Positions 1-8,872 of a DNA stretch of 32,850 bases are shown in pieces. The stretch covers positions 1-32,850 of the forward strand of contig CALBTC010000520.1 in assembly GCA_937967805.1 (NCBI GenBank), given 5' to 3'. The DNA comes from an uncultured Anaerolineaceae bacterium. GTDB lineage: Bacteria > Chloroflexota > Anaerolineae > Promineifilales > Promineifilaceae. The notes beneath the pieces are model-generated. The model saw nothing but the letters and a program-made list of their open reading frames with translations. It did not search any database and had not been told where the DNA came from. The position numbers and the translations under genes are program-made. Each line of letters starts with the position of its first letter. Positions within the stretch are counted from its first letter, which is position 1.

Positions 1-72
1 ATTATCAACATCAGTTAGCCTTAACTTGATGTCCATTAAAATGGGGGAAGGTCAAATACTGGCAATGTACAA

Positions 73-2457
73 TTGGAAGAAGCATTTACAAAATTGATCC
101 CATCTTTACCGGAGCAATTCCTGAGGGATGCTTTGGCAATAGCAAGTACATTAGGTTGGTATTCACTGCAACCTCTGATCGAAATTGCAAAACGCTGGGC
201 TGAGTTAGGTTACATGGAACAAGCATTTTCAGCCGCTAGAAGTGTCCAAATACAGTACTATGAAATCGAGGCTCTGATAAATTTGATTCCCTATCAGCAG
301 GAGGAAGAAATCCCTTCTTACATTTCCAAAATTAGAGAACAAATACTTTCTTTACAACTTGGTGAACAATTACAGGCTTATATTCATTTAATTCCGTATC
401 TTACTGCAACCGAGCAGTCCGCAATTGCTAGCACAACACTCTCACTTTCTCAAGCTCGTGAACCCAATTTTAACTTTTTTGCAGACCCAGACTTGAATCT
501 TGATGAATCTGAACAGATAAGGCGCGCTGAGAGCCAATTAATACAATCAAGGAGTAAAGTAGCAATAGAATTACTACCTTACCTGCCTGAATCAGAAAAA
601 CTTGAGATTATTCCAGAAATAATCGAAGCCTCTGAATCATTTGCGCAGCCGCAAGATCGGACAAAGTATTTATCCAAGTTGATAGACAATCTTGTATTTA
701 CCCCAAGAAACTTTCCTCGGAATTTACTTCGCATTGCTAATAGGCATATCGAAATCTATATTGCTCTGGCTTGTCGATTGGCTCAGCAAGGTTATTATGA
801 AGAATCAATAGGTTATGCTAGAAGTGTGGTTGATGTGAGCCACAGAGTTACAGTCCTTGCAAAACTCGTTCCTCATGTACCTGCTGAATTACGGACCAAC
901 TTGCTCGAAGAAATCCTGACTTATTTGCAGGCTATCGAGGATGAAAAAATTCATTCTGAAATCTTGATTGAAATCGCTCAATATTTGGGGGATTCTCAGT
1001 TAGTTCAGGCTTTTGAAATCGCAAAAACGATTAGTTATGAGTCACTGCGTGCTGGCACTCTGTCTGCAATTGGGGTCTGCAGTTCGCAGCCATTAAAGGG
1101 TTCGGTTTTAGATACGGCATTAAATGCGGCCCGCGCTATCAAAGATGAATATTGGCAAGTAGAAACCCTGATGACTTTGGTTACATATTTGTCCGATAGT
1201 GATTACAAGGCGAGAATAATTGATCATGTTTATGAACTTTCTCAAAGGATAAAGCGTCAAAGTTGGCGCGCCAAGTCCTTCGCTTTGCTTTCTTCTCACA
1301 TAGTCGGACCACAGCTAACTCAAGTTTGTGACGCTGGGCTCCAGGCGGTTGAGAACTGTGGTGATCATGATCTTGATATAAATAGCTTTGCATTACTTGC
1401 TGAAAATTTACCTCCAAGTCTTCATCAACGAGCAGAGCAAGTTGCTTATTCCATACAAAATAATTTGAGAGCACATTTGTTAATCATTTTGGCTGCTAAT
1501 ATGAATGGCTCGGACCAAACAAGAATAAGCCGGGATGCTCTACGAGAAATTTTGCCATATGGGTCATTTCTACAGCTACAATTGCTAGAGTATGCGTTTC
1601 CGATTATTCCTGATTCTATGCTTAGGGAAGTAATGGAGTTTGCAAATCAGTTGCCAGAGCAGGTAGAAGATATTGGGAGAGTTAGATACCCGTATGTTGA
1701 GGCATTAATTTCTACTGCTTTTAGATTGCCAGAGTCTGAGAGACTACAACAATTAAGAGAGGCCTTGATTCTTGCACGAAATTTAGGGGGGGATCACTAT
1801 TGGATCCAAATATTTTCGACGCTTCAAGAACATTTGCCTGAGTTACAAGCCGATGAAGCAATTGACGAAGCACTCAATGTTGCTGAACAGATCGAGAATG
1901 AACTTTCTCAAGCAGCCATGCAAGCGCAATTATCATTTTATTTGCCAGGCTCCAGAAGGACGCCCATTTGCAATGAAGTACTAGAAAAAATCAACAGTAC
2001 CAGAGGGCAGGGACGTTCTCATTTTGAGATAGTTGGTGCGATTAATTCAATCTTACCTTTCTTGCCAGTAAATACACTTTCACAAGTCCAATTGATTCTG
2101 AACGAGCTTCCAGAGAGCAATCAAAAGACACTTGCCAGAATTGCTTTGGCGATGCGATTTGAAGGCCATGAAAAAGAGCGTCTAATTCAGGATTTGGCTT
2201 CTGTAACATTACAAGGAAGTAATTTTTTCGAACGAAGGGATCTTTTGACTAATTTGATACCGCTTTTATTAGAAACTGAATCGGTTGACTTAAATTCTTT
2301 GTTGCCTCAAATTCTCACACGATCCGCAAAACGTGGGCGACAGGCTTTACTGGTGGATTTACAATTTTTTGCGCCTGTTATCTTAAGGTTGGGCGGCACA
2401 GAAGCTATCGTCCAAACGGCGGAGGCAGTAAAAGAAGTAAATGAATGGTGGCCATAG
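73..2457 (+). CDS. all-helical repeat protein, AT-rich, possible C-terminal part of a larger protein
   Basis: A 794-residue protein of degenerate helical repeats of roughly 35-40 residues. The recurring pattern is an alanine-rich helix, then Arg-Ala or similar, then a helix ending in Leu-X-Pro (AARSV...LIPY, YARSV...LVPHVP, AARAIKDEYWQVETL). I see no catalytic motif, signal peptide or membrane segment. Such arrays are known as C-terminal scaffolds in Chloroflexota and cyanobacterial proteins with NTPase or protease N-termini, but no such domain is present here. The frame is open only from about position 40 and the sole usable start is TTG at 73 with no clear Shine-Dalgarno, so the real N-terminus may lie upstream in another frame. 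The gene is visibly AT-richer than everything after it and has no ACGGCCGT copy, which suggests acquisition. Function unknown; protein-protein interaction is only an inference. Confidence 0.7.
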   Translation: MEEAFTKLIPSLPEQFLRDALAIASTLGWYSLQPLIEIAKRWAELGYMEQAFSAARSVQIQYYEIEALINLIPYQQEEEIPSYISKIREQILSLQLGEQLQAYIHLIPYLTATEQSAIASTTLSLSQAREPNFNFFADPDLNLDESEQIRRAESQLIQSRSKVAIELLPYLPESEKLEIIPEIIEASESFAQPQDRTKYLSKLIDNLVFTPRNFPRNLLRIANRHIEIYIALACRLAQQGYYEESIGYARSVVDVSHRVTVLAKLVPHVPAELRTNLLEEILTYLQAIEDEKIHSEILIEIAQYLGDSQLVQAFEIAKTISYESLRAGTLSAIGVCSSQPLKGSVLDTALNAARAIKDEYWQVETLMTLVTYLSDSDYKARIIDHVYELSQRIKRQSWRAKSFALLSSHIVGPQLTQVCDAGLQAVENCGDHDLDINSFALLAENLPPSLHQRAEQVAYSIQNNLRAHLLIILAANMNGSDQTRISRDALREILPYGSFLQLQLLEYAFPIIPDSMLREVMEFANQLPEQVEDIGRVRYPYVEALISTAFRLPESERLQQLREALILARNLGGDHYWIQIFSTLQEHLPELQADEAIDEALNVAEQIENELSQAAMQAQLSFYLPGSRRTPICNEVLEKINSTRGQGRSHFEIVGAINSILPFLPVNTLSQVQLILNELPESNQKTLARIALAMRFEGHEKERLIQDLASVTLQGSNFFERRDLLTNLIPLLLETESVDLNSLLPQILTRSAKRGRQALLVDLQFFAPVILRLGGTEAIVQTAEAVKEVNEWWP

Positions 2458-2528
2458 CTTGGTGATTTTTCCTTTTCAACCTCTGCGCTTTCTTAAACCA
2501 ACAGCTGATCCTCGGGTTGTTTGAATAT

Positions 2529-2556
2529 TTTGCACCCTCTCCACTGCTGCTATAAT
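2529..2556 (+). promoter_or_regulatory. promoter of polX, probably leaderless
   Basis: A perfect TATAAT at 2551-2556 ends seven bases before the ATG at 2564, with TTTGCA at 2529-2534 sixteen bases upstream as a weak -35. The expected transcription start falls on or next to the ATG and there is no Shine-Dalgarno, so the mRNA would be leaderless. Confidence 0.55.
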
Positions 2557-2563
2557 CGCGCCC

Positions 2564-4291
2564 ATGAATAATCGTGAGGTTGCCAAGATTTTTGCCGACG
2601 TGGCCGATATGCTGGCCATCCGCGGCGATATTATCCATCGCGTCCTCTCTTACCGGCGGGCGGCCGAAGCCATTCAGGAGCTGGGCCGCGACATTAACCA
2701 GGTGTATGAAGCGGGCGAGCTGACCGACATTCCCGGCATTGGCAAAACGCTGGCCGAAAAAATTGAAGAGATGCTCACCACGGGCAAGCTGACGTTTTAC
2801 GAGAAGCTAGCTGAGGAAATTCCGCCAACGCTGGTGGAAATGCTCAAGGTGGACGGTTTGGGACCTAAGCGGGTGAAGCAGGTGTATGAGACGCTGGGCA
2901 TCACCACTCTGGCGGAGCTAGATACGGCAGCCCAGGCGGGCAAGCTGCGCGATCTGCCAGGACTGGGTGCCAAATCCGAGGCTAAGCTGGTGAAAGCGAT
3001 TGAGGCGCTGGCCCGGCACGGCGATGATCGCACGCCGATTGGCGAAGCGTGGCCATTGGCCCAGAAAATATTGGCTGAGCTGGAACAGTTGCCGGGCGTG
3101 CAGAAAACGGCCGTTGCCGGTTCCCTCCGCCGCATGAAAGAAAGCATAGGGGATGTAGATTTACTCGTAGCCGCTGATGAAGCTGCGCCCATCATGGACA
3201 CTTTTGTCAATATGCCCCGCGTCGAGTCCGTTTCCGGGCACGGACCGACCAAATCCAGCGTGGTGCTGCACAACGGGATGCAGGTCGATTTGCGCGTGCT
3301 GCCTTCCGAGCGCTGGGGAACGCTGCTTTCCTATTTTACCGGCAGCAAAGACCACAACGTGCGCCTGCGCGAACTGGCCCTGAAGCAAGGGCTCAGCCTG
3401 AACGAACACGCCTTCACCCCTACCGATGGCGGCGAAGAAATCTTGTGCGCCAGCGAAGAAGAACTTTATCAGGTTCTTAATCTACCTTACATTTTGCCCA
3501 CCTTGCGCGAAGATCGCGGTGAAATTGAGGCGGCGCAAAAAGGTCATCTACCGGACGTGATCCAAATCGAGCAGATTGTGTCCGATTTGCACATGCACTC
3601 CACCTGGTCCGACGGCAAAATGACGATTTTGGAGATGGCTCAGGCCGCTCAGGCACGCGACCTACAATACATCTGCATCACCGACCATTCCCAAAGTTTG
3701 GGCATCGTCAACGGGCTCACGCCGGAGCGGCTGTGGCAGCAAGCGGAGGAGATTGCTGCGGCCAACGAAAAAATGGGACCAGATTTCCGTATCCTGCACG
3801 GCACGGAGATGGAAATTAAGGCCGATGGCTCGCTGGATTATGAGGATGATGTGTTGGCCCGGCTGGACTTAGTCATTGCCAGCCTGCACGTGAGCCTGAA
3901 CCAGCCACGCGAGCAGGTAATGATGCGCATTATGAACGCGCTGCAAAACCCGCACGTGGACATGATTGGCCATCCCACGGGCCGCCTGCTGCCGGACCGT
4001 CCGGGGGCGGATTTGGACATGGAGCTGGTGTTGGAGACGGCCGTTTCTACCCAAACCATCATTGAGATCAACGCCAACCCGTACCGGCTAGACCTGCGTG
4101 ACAGCCACGTGCGCCGTGCCGTCGAGCTGGGCGTAACGCTGGCCATCAACACCGACGCCCACCACGCCGACCACTTTGACTTGCTGCACTACGGTGTGGC
4201 CACTGCCCAACGCGGCTGGGCCACGGCCGAGCAGATCGTCAACACCTGGCCGCTGTCCAGGCTGCTGGCGTTTTTGGAGAGTAGAGATTAG
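2564..4291 (+). CDS. polX: DNA polymerase X with C-terminal PHP domain (polymerase/3'-5' exonuclease)
   Basis: A bacterial family X polymerase of 575 residues, the usual length. It fills short gaps in base-excision repair and has a PHP domain for 3'-end trimming. In order: an N-terminal helical domain (about 1-80) with helix-hairpin-helix DIPGIG at 55-60; further HhH elements (DGLGPK near 97-102 and DLPGLG near 130-135); the palm with GS at 186-187, GDVD at 196-199 and a third acidic residue at D242 (MQVDLRV); then the PHP domain from about 338 with HMH at 343-345, ITDH, GTEMEI, SLHV, GHPTG and NTDAHH, the metal ligands of the family. All key residues are present, so both activities are likely retained. 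It starts from a leaderless-looking promoter and stands alone. Its stop lies in an A/T-rich GAGATT-type string. Confidence 0.95.
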   Translation: MNNREVAKIFADVADMLAIRGDIIHRVLSYRRAAEAIQELGRDINQVYEAGELTDIPGIGKTLAEKIEEMLTTGKLTFYEKLAEEIPPTLVEMLKVDGLGPKRVKQVYETLGITTLAELDTAAQAGKLRDLPGLGAKSEAKLVKAIEALARHGDDRTPIGEAWPLAQKILAELEQLPGVQKTAVAGSLRRMKESIGDVDLLVAADEAAPIMDTFVNMPRVESVSGHGPTKSSVVLHNGMQVDLRVLPSERWGTLLSYFTGSKDHNVRLRELALKQGLSLNEHAFTPTDGGEEILCASEEELYQVLNLPYILPTLREDRGEIEAAQKGHLPDVIQIEQIVSDLHMHSTWSDGKMTILEMAQAAQARDLQYICITDHSQSLGIVNGLTPERLWQQAEEIAAANEKMGPDFRILHGTEMEIKADGSLDYEDDVLARLDLVIASLHVSLNQPREQVMMRIMNALQNPHVDMIGHPTGRLLPDRPGADLDMELVLETAVSTQTIIEINANPYRLDLRDSHVRRAVELGVTLAINTDAHHADHFDLLHYGVATAQRGWATAEQIVNTWPLSRLLAFLESRD

Positions 4292-4332
4292 AGATTTAAG
4301 ATTGCTTGTTTTTTAAGAAGATCATTGAGATA

Positions 4333-4414
4333 GGTGTCATTCCGCGAAGGCGGGAATCCATCCACCTGGGCTCCTACCAGCCTGCCCCCGCGAAGGCGTG
4401 GGGCAGGGGTGACA
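4333..4414. repeat. structured intergenic repeat (GTGTCATTCC...GGGGTGACA)
   Basis: The gap between polX and the phosphatase gene holds a repeat with the unit CGCGAAGGCG twice. One copy sits near 4343-4352 and the other is the loop of a perfect 8-bp stem (CCTGCCCC at 4381-4388, GGGGCAGG at 4400-4407). Its ends TGTCATTCC and GGGGTGACA roughly pair. A related shorter copy in opposite orientation lies at 15762-15789. Confidence 0.65.
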
Positions 4415-4433
4415 AATAAGGTTTCAATAAAAA

Positions 4434-4463
4434 TTGTAATAAACGAGTTTTGAAGTGTAGGGT
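4434..4463 (+). promoter_or_regulatory. possible promoter of the SpoIIE phosphatase gene
   Basis: TTGTAA at 4434-4439 and TAGGGT at 4458-4463 are separated by 18 bases, and the ATG at 4470 follows six bases later. No Shine-Dalgarno precedes the ATG, so a leaderless arrangement like that of polX is possible. The -10 match is poor. Confidence 0.25.
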
Positions 4464-4469
4464 ATTTTC

Positions 4470-5705
4470 ATGGATGCAGGAACAACGGCCGTTATTCGTC
4501 AGGCACTCACCGGATTAGATGAAGAAACGCTCCAACTGCTACGCCAGGTGGCCAAGCGCGTCGACTATCCCCCCAACACCACGCTGTGCCACCAGGGTGA
4601 AGTGGAGCACGTCTTTTACGTCGTGGTTAAGGGCAACGTCGCCGTGATTCGGGTGCTGGATGATGGCGAGGAGCGCATTCTCAATATGGTGGGCAAAAAC
4701 GGCTACTTTGGCGAGATGGGCCTCATCGACGATTCACCACGCGCGGCCAACTGCGTTACCATCACGCCCACCACCGTACTGGAAGTGACCGAAGAGGCGT
4801 TTGACGACTTTGTCAAAAACAGTCCGCCGCTGGCCAATCTGCTATTGCAGCGCATTTTGTCCAATGCGCGTAATCTGGACCGCATTTATATTGAAGATTT
4901 GCAGGCCAAAAACGAAGCGCTGGAAAAAGCGTACACCGATTTAAAAGCAGCCCAGGCCAGGCTGGTGGAGAAGCAGCGGCTGGAGCGGGAGCTGGAGCTG
5001 GCGGCACAGGTGCAGCGCAATCTGTTGCAGCAAGATTTGCCCCAATTCCCTGATTATGGCTTTGCTGCTTATCTGGAACCGGCGCGCCAGGTGGGTGGTG
5101 ATTTTTACGATGTATTGGAAATTGATGAGGAACACGTTGGCGTGCTTATTGCCGACGTGGCCGATAAGGGGTTTCATGCCGCCCTGTTCATGGCCGTCAC
5201 GCGCACCCTCTTTTTACGCGAGGGGCAGCAGTCGCTCTCCCCGGCAGAAGTGGCCCTGGCGGTGCACAAAGGCATGTTCGACATTGCCAACAACGATGAG
5301 GTCTTTTTGACGGCGTTTTACGGCGTATTGCATCGTCCCAGCGGCAAGTTAACCTACATTCGGGCAGCACACGAACGGCCGCTCCTCCTGCGCCCCGGTC
5401 GTGAAGTGATGCCCTTGCCCGGCGGCGACCGCTTCCTGGGCATGATGCCCGATTTGACCCTGACCGAAGAGATGATTGACCTGGAACCGGGCGACCGGCT
5501 GATCATGTTCAGCGACGGCGTGCCCGATGCCGTCAATGAAGCGGAACAGGGCTATTCCAACCAGCAGTTGGCCGCTGCCGCTGCTGCCTGTGAACAAAAA
5601 ACGGCCGCACAAATTGTGGACCACATCATCAAAGATGTGGCCCAATGGCAGGGCAACGCCGCTGCCTTTGATGATTTAACTTTATTGGTTTTAGAAGTGA
5701 AGTAG
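4470..5705 (+). CDS. cyclic-nucleotide-binding domain / PP2C-type SpoIIE phosphatase
   Basis: A 411-residue cytoplasmic signalling protein. Residues 15-130 are a cNMP-binding (CAP-family) domain with the phosphate-binding-cassette-like FGEMGLIDDSPRAA at about 80-93. Residues 140-185 look like a coiled-coil linker. Residues 185-411 are a SpoIIE/RsbU-type PPM phosphatase with the metal-binding motifs GGDFYD (209-214) and ADVADKG (228-234) and a C-terminal FSDGVPDA. Family knowledge: such enzymes dephosphorylate anti-sigma-factor antagonists or similar Ser/Thr phosphoproteins, with a ligand-controlled sensor domain. No partner anti-sigma or STAS gene lies in this window. The stop TAG directly abuts the ATG of the SH3b gene, so the two are co-transcribed. 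Confidence 0.92.
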   Translation: MDAGTTAVIRQALTGLDEETLQLLRQVAKRVDYPPNTTLCHQGEVEHVFYVVVKGNVAVIRVLDDGEERILNMVGKNGYFGEMGLIDDSPRAANCVTITPTTVLEVTEEAFDDFVKNSPPLANLLLQRILSNARNLDRIYIEDLQAKNEALEKAYTDLKAAQARLVEKQRLERELELAAQVQRNLLQQDLPQFPDYGFAAYLEPARQVGGDFYDVLEIDEEHVGVLIADVADKGFHAALFMAVTRTLFLREGQQSLSPAEVALAVHKGMFDIANNDEVFLTAFYGVLHRPSGKLTYIRAAHERPLLLRPGREVMPLPGGDRFLGMMPDLTLTEEMIDLEPGDRLIMFSDGVPDAVNEAEQGYSNQQLAAAAAACEQKTAAQIVDHIIKDVAQWQGNAAAFDDLTLLVLEVK

Positions 5706-6290
5706 ATGGCCCGATACCAGATTCCCCCAGACCCTAGAGATTCTAAGCGAAAAGATTCGCCAGAAAAGCGTCCCCGTCGCCTGCGTCAAGATAGCCAGGA
5801 ACCGATTCCCTGGCGCTGGCTGGGTCTGGGCGTGTTGGTCACCGTTGTCAGCATTGCCATTGCCCTGGCGCTGGTCAACTCGCTGCTGGACCGGGCGCCG
5901 CTGGAAGCCGCGCCCGTCGAGCCGACGCTGATCATCCTGACCGCGCCACCCAGCCCGATTCCCTCACCTACCTCGCCGCTGCCCACGCCCAGCCCCATTC
6001 CCACCTTCACGCCGATACCGACGCCGGATACGGCCGTTGCGCCACCAGAAGTCACCGTCGGCTACTATGCGCAGGTAGCCAACACCGACGGCTTTGGCAT
6101 CAATTTACGCGGCGGTCCCAGCACCAGCAATGCCCAAATTACGGTGGTCGATGAAGGTACGCTGGTTTTGGTCATCGGCGGGCCAGAAGTTGATGAAGCC
6201 AACGACCGGCTCTGGTGGCAGCTCCAGCTGGACGACGGCAGCGAAGGCTGGGCGGTTGGCGACTTTTTGATCCCTGCTGCCGGACCATAG
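5706..6290 (+). CDS. membrane-anchored SH3b-domain protein
   Basis: A 194-residue protein with a basic cytoplasmic N-terminus (about 1-35), one membrane helix (about 38-62, LGLGVLVTVVSIAIALAL), a Pro/Thr/Ser-rich linker (about 75-115) and a bacterial SH3-like domain (about 120-190; INLRGGPSTSNAQI and WWQLQLDDGSEGWA are typical SH3_3 signatures). The domain should face outside and may bind cell-wall glycan or peptide. Its ATG follows the phosphatase stop with no gap, which suggests a shared sensing role, but this is inferred. Confidence 0.85.
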   Translation: MARYQIPPDPRDSKRKDSPEKRPRRLRQDSQEPIPWRWLGLGVLVTVVSIAIALALVNSLLDRAPLEAAPVEPTLIILTAPPSPIPSPTSPLPTPSPIPTFTPIPTPDTAVAPPEVTVGYYAQVANTDGFGINLRGGPSTSNAQITVVDEGTLVLVIGGPEVDEANDRLWWQLQLDDGSEGWAVGDFLIPAAGP

Positions 6291-6308
6291 TGAATTGTGA
6301 ATTATGGA
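6289..6308. repeat. short tandem string (GTGAATTGTGAATTATGG)
   Basis: Two tandem GTGAATT units start at the stop codon of the SH3b gene. They resemble other short tandem strings in this window (19457-19482, 28899-29014, 31784-31815). The rest of the 119-base gap holds one ACGGCCGT palindrome (around 6322) and no convincing promoter. Confidence 0.4.
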
Positions 6309-6409
6309 TGGGGGATTTTTAACGGCCGTTCCCCAACCAACTATTTCGGCATAATTAACACGCACCATGTTGCAGTACCTGACGAAATTATACGCAAAGG
6401 CAACGTCTT

Positions 6410-6955
6410 GTGGACGACCGTAAACGGGCCATTGACGCCACGCAAGCTACCATTCATACTCTTCGTAAGATTGCCTACACACAGAAGGTGCATGAATTGT
6501 CGTCCTTGTCTTTGCCCGAAATTGATAAGCTGGTGGCCGCCATTGCCAGGCACGCCCCTGCTGGAAACGTTCCCAGCGTGATCCTCAACGGCTTGCTGCG
6601 CTTGCCCAGCCGCAAGCCGCCGGCCAAAACCGTCAAACGGGACATTCATCTACTCTTCAAAGGAATAGACCAGGCGTTGTTAGATAAAGCGGTGTACGGT
6701 ACGTTTTTTGCCGGCCCGGCGGCCGTCCTATGGGCGTACCAAAATTTGCTCAAGCTGGCCGGTAAAGAGGTAGATGCGTCCTTCCCCGAAGGCATCTGGC
6801 AGTTTTACATCGATTATGCCTTGCGTGATGACACCGCCCGCCACGCCTGCGAAACCCATGGCTTCGACACCACCCTGCGCCAACATGGCATCCGGCTTTC
6901 CCCAGTAGACCGGGTCACAGCCTGGGCTATGACGGCCGTTTACTGCCTGCACTAA
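6410..6955 (+). CDS. unknown protein, N-terminal part of a gene split by in-frame TAA
   Basis: A 181-residue soluble, helix-rich protein from a GTG start with no clear Shine-Dalgarno. I do not recognise the family with confidence. Recognisable stretches are YGTFFAGPAAVLWAYQNLL (about 98-116), WQFYIDYALRDDTARHACE (about 130-148) and a C-terminal DRVTAWAMTAVYCLH. The stop TAA at 6953-6955 is followed after three sense codons, in the same frame, by the next open frame, which begins LLDNTWRERIY. The two halves read as one continuous protein, so this is probably the N-terminal part of a product of about 800 residues broken by a nonsense mutation or an assembly error. It could also be a genuine separate subunit. 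Confidence 0.6.
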   Translation: MDDRKRAIDATQATIHTLRKIAYTQKVHELSSLSLPEIDKLVAAIARHAPAGNVPSVILNGLLRLPSRKPPAKTVKRDIHLLFKGIDQALLDKAVYGTFFAGPAAVLWAYQNLLKLAGKEVDASFPEGIWQFYIDYALRDDTARHACETHGFDTTLRQHGIRLSPVDRVTAWAMTAVYCLH

Positions 6956-6964
6956 TATTACATT

Positions 6965-8836
6965 TTGTTGGATAATACATGGCGCGAGCGGATCTACACC
7001 ACCACGCTGCGCGAACTCACTGCTAAACTGCCCAACAGCGTCCGCTTTGCCGATTTGTACACCCGCTGGGAACGGTTACGGCCGTACGGCCGTGGTGCCG
7101 ACGTACAGCCACAAGAAGATTATCCCGCCTACCGCCGCCGCAAATTTGACGCCTTCCTGGCGCCTGCCCTGGCTGAGCTGCCCGCTGCCGTACTTGCCGA
7201 GTGGCAAAAGAAAATTGCCACCGCTGAAGCGGAGGCATTGCCTGCTTACCAGCAGCAGCTCAGCATTCGCGCTTATCTGGAACCGGCGCTGTACGGTGAA
7301 GAGCGCAGGCCGATCCCACTGGAACAGCTGCAAATCGGCATCATCCACCAGGGCCGCTACTATTTAATTCCCGCTTGTTCCGATAAAAACGGCCGTCCGC
7401 AAAACGTGGCCACCATGCGCGGTTACATTGCCAACCTGATGAACAATCCGGCCAAGACGCCTCCGGCCCAGCTGGCCGAGCTGGCCCAAATGAAACGAGC
7501 TGTCCTGCCGGAGTTTCTGGCCGGCACCAGCGAAGGATTGCGCCAGGAAATCACCAGCCTGCGCCTGGCCCCCATCTGGATCAACACCGATCAGCAGTCG
7601 CGCCATCAGCCGCTGGCCGGTCTGCGCCAGGCGGAGCGGGCTGTTGGCGACCAACCGTTGACTATCTTCGACACCGGCGAGACGTTTGTTTTTGATTTGT
7701 CCCACATCTTTTTTGACGGCATTTGGGGTGCGGCCGTGGCCGAGATTCTCACCAACGAGGCATTGGCCTGGGCCGTGCATCTGCACAGTTTGCCGGCGGT
7801 GACCGGGCCGCAAAATCGGCCTTATGCGCCTGAACTCACGCTGCGTCCCGCCGACCGGCAGCGAATTCAGGCCGCGCCTCATGTTGCCCAAGAAGTGAGT
7901 GCCGAAACAACGGCCATCAATTTGCCCGCCATTCTGGAACTGCGCGAGCTGTTTAAGCAGCGCAACGATTTGCTGCGTATGACGGTTAACGATTTGCTGG
8001 TGCTGTATCGTACCGTTCACAGTCTGGTTTACCGCCCGGCACCGGAACTGGTGGAGCAGTTGGGGGCACTGCTGGCCGACGGCCGTACCCGGCCAGCCGC
8101 CCAAGCGGCCCTGGCAGCGCTGCAGAGCCAATCAAACAACCCCGTCATTCTCATCCCGGTTGATGCCAGCCGGCGCAATCCACGCGACCGCGTCTACCCG
8201 ATGACGTTTGAGGTGCCGCTGGCTAACCTAGACTTGATTGGCGAGCATCAGCGGACGCTGGCGGCGCTGCGCAACTACGACCGGGCCAAGCGCAACCGGC
8301 AGCATATTTTTGGTCAGTTTGAGAAGCTGCAAAAATCATACCTCACGATGCTGGCCGGCTTTGGTGAGGTTTTGAACCGGGCCAAGATACAGGCCGGCAC
8401 CGGCGAAAGCATCAGCGTCGATACCATCCGGCTGCTGGCCCATTTGCCCGTGCCCTTGCAGCGTCTGCTGGATAAAATTCCGGGACAGTTTGATGTGCTA
8501 AATGATCTGATTAAAGGACGTGAAGTGTTTTCCAACGTGGGGCGCGTCTCCCCCAGCAGCAGCCTGACCCGCTTTATGACGGCCAAGGACGACAACGAAA
8601 AGAAGGAGCTGGCCTGGGGCGTTTTAACCGATGCCGATGATGTGATGCACGTAACGGTGCGCGATTTTCGGCCGCATGTGGGGATGTTAACGGCCGTTGG
8701 CCGCCAGGATTTAGCCGTACGCATCATTGCCGATCAGCTAGACTCCTTTGCCACCGGTTTGAACCAATACGTGCACGACTTAAATCGCATTGTCAGCACG
8801 TCCTACGAAAAACGTGGATTGATTATTAAGCGATAG
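6965..8836 (+). CDS. unknown protein with HxxxDG motif (acyltransferase/condensation-like), C-terminal part of split gene
   Basis: A 623-residue protein whose only start candidates are TTG codons (6965 or 6968) with no ribosome-binding site, in the same frame as and three codons after the preceding TAA. Its middle carries FDLSHIFFDGIWG with H247-x-x-x-D251-G252, the active-site pattern of the CoA-dependent acyltransferase superfamily (condensation domains, WS/DGAT, carnitine acyltransferases). A later SNVG (within EVFSNVGRVSP) resembles the second conserved motif of that fold. I infer an acyltransferase-like fold; substrate and reaction are unknown. No membrane segment is evident. The kinase gene follows after 36 bases. 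Confidence 0.6.
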   Translation: MLDNTWRERIYTTTLRELTAKLPNSVRFADLYTRWERLRPYGRGADVQPQEDYPAYRRRKFDAFLAPALAELPAAVLAEWQKKIATAEAEALPAYQQQLSIRAYLEPALYGEERRPIPLEQLQIGIIHQGRYYLIPACSDKNGRPQNVATMRGYIANLMNNPAKTPPAQLAELAQMKRAVLPEFLAGTSEGLRQEITSLRLAPIWINTDQQSRHQPLAGLRQAERAVGDQPLTIFDTGETFVFDLSHIFFDGIWGAAVAEILTNEALAWAVHLHSLPAVTGPQNRPYAPELTLRPADRQRIQAAPHVAQEVSAETTAINLPAILELRELFKQRNDLLRMTVNDLLVLYRTVHSLVYRPAPELVEQLGALLADGRTRPAAQAALAALQSQSNNPVILIPVDASRRNPRDRVYPMTFEVPLANLDLIGEHQRTLAALRNYDRAKRNRQHIFGQFEKLQKSYLTMLAGFGEVLNRAKIQAGTGESISVDTIRLLAHLPVPLQRLLDKIPGQFDVLNDLIKGREVFSNVGRVSPSSSLTRFMTAKDDNEKKELAWGVLTDADDVMHVTVRDFRPHVGMLTAVGRQDLAVRIIADQLDSFATGLNQYVHDLNRIVSTSYEKRGLIIKR

Positions 8837-8872
8837 GGACGCAGAGAGGACTGCCAGTCCTAGACTTCTTAA

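Noticed and set aside
7364..8131. 255-codon minus-strand frame opposite the HxxxDG protein gene
   Set aside because: No domain is visible, and coding-style codon periodicity favours the plus strand.
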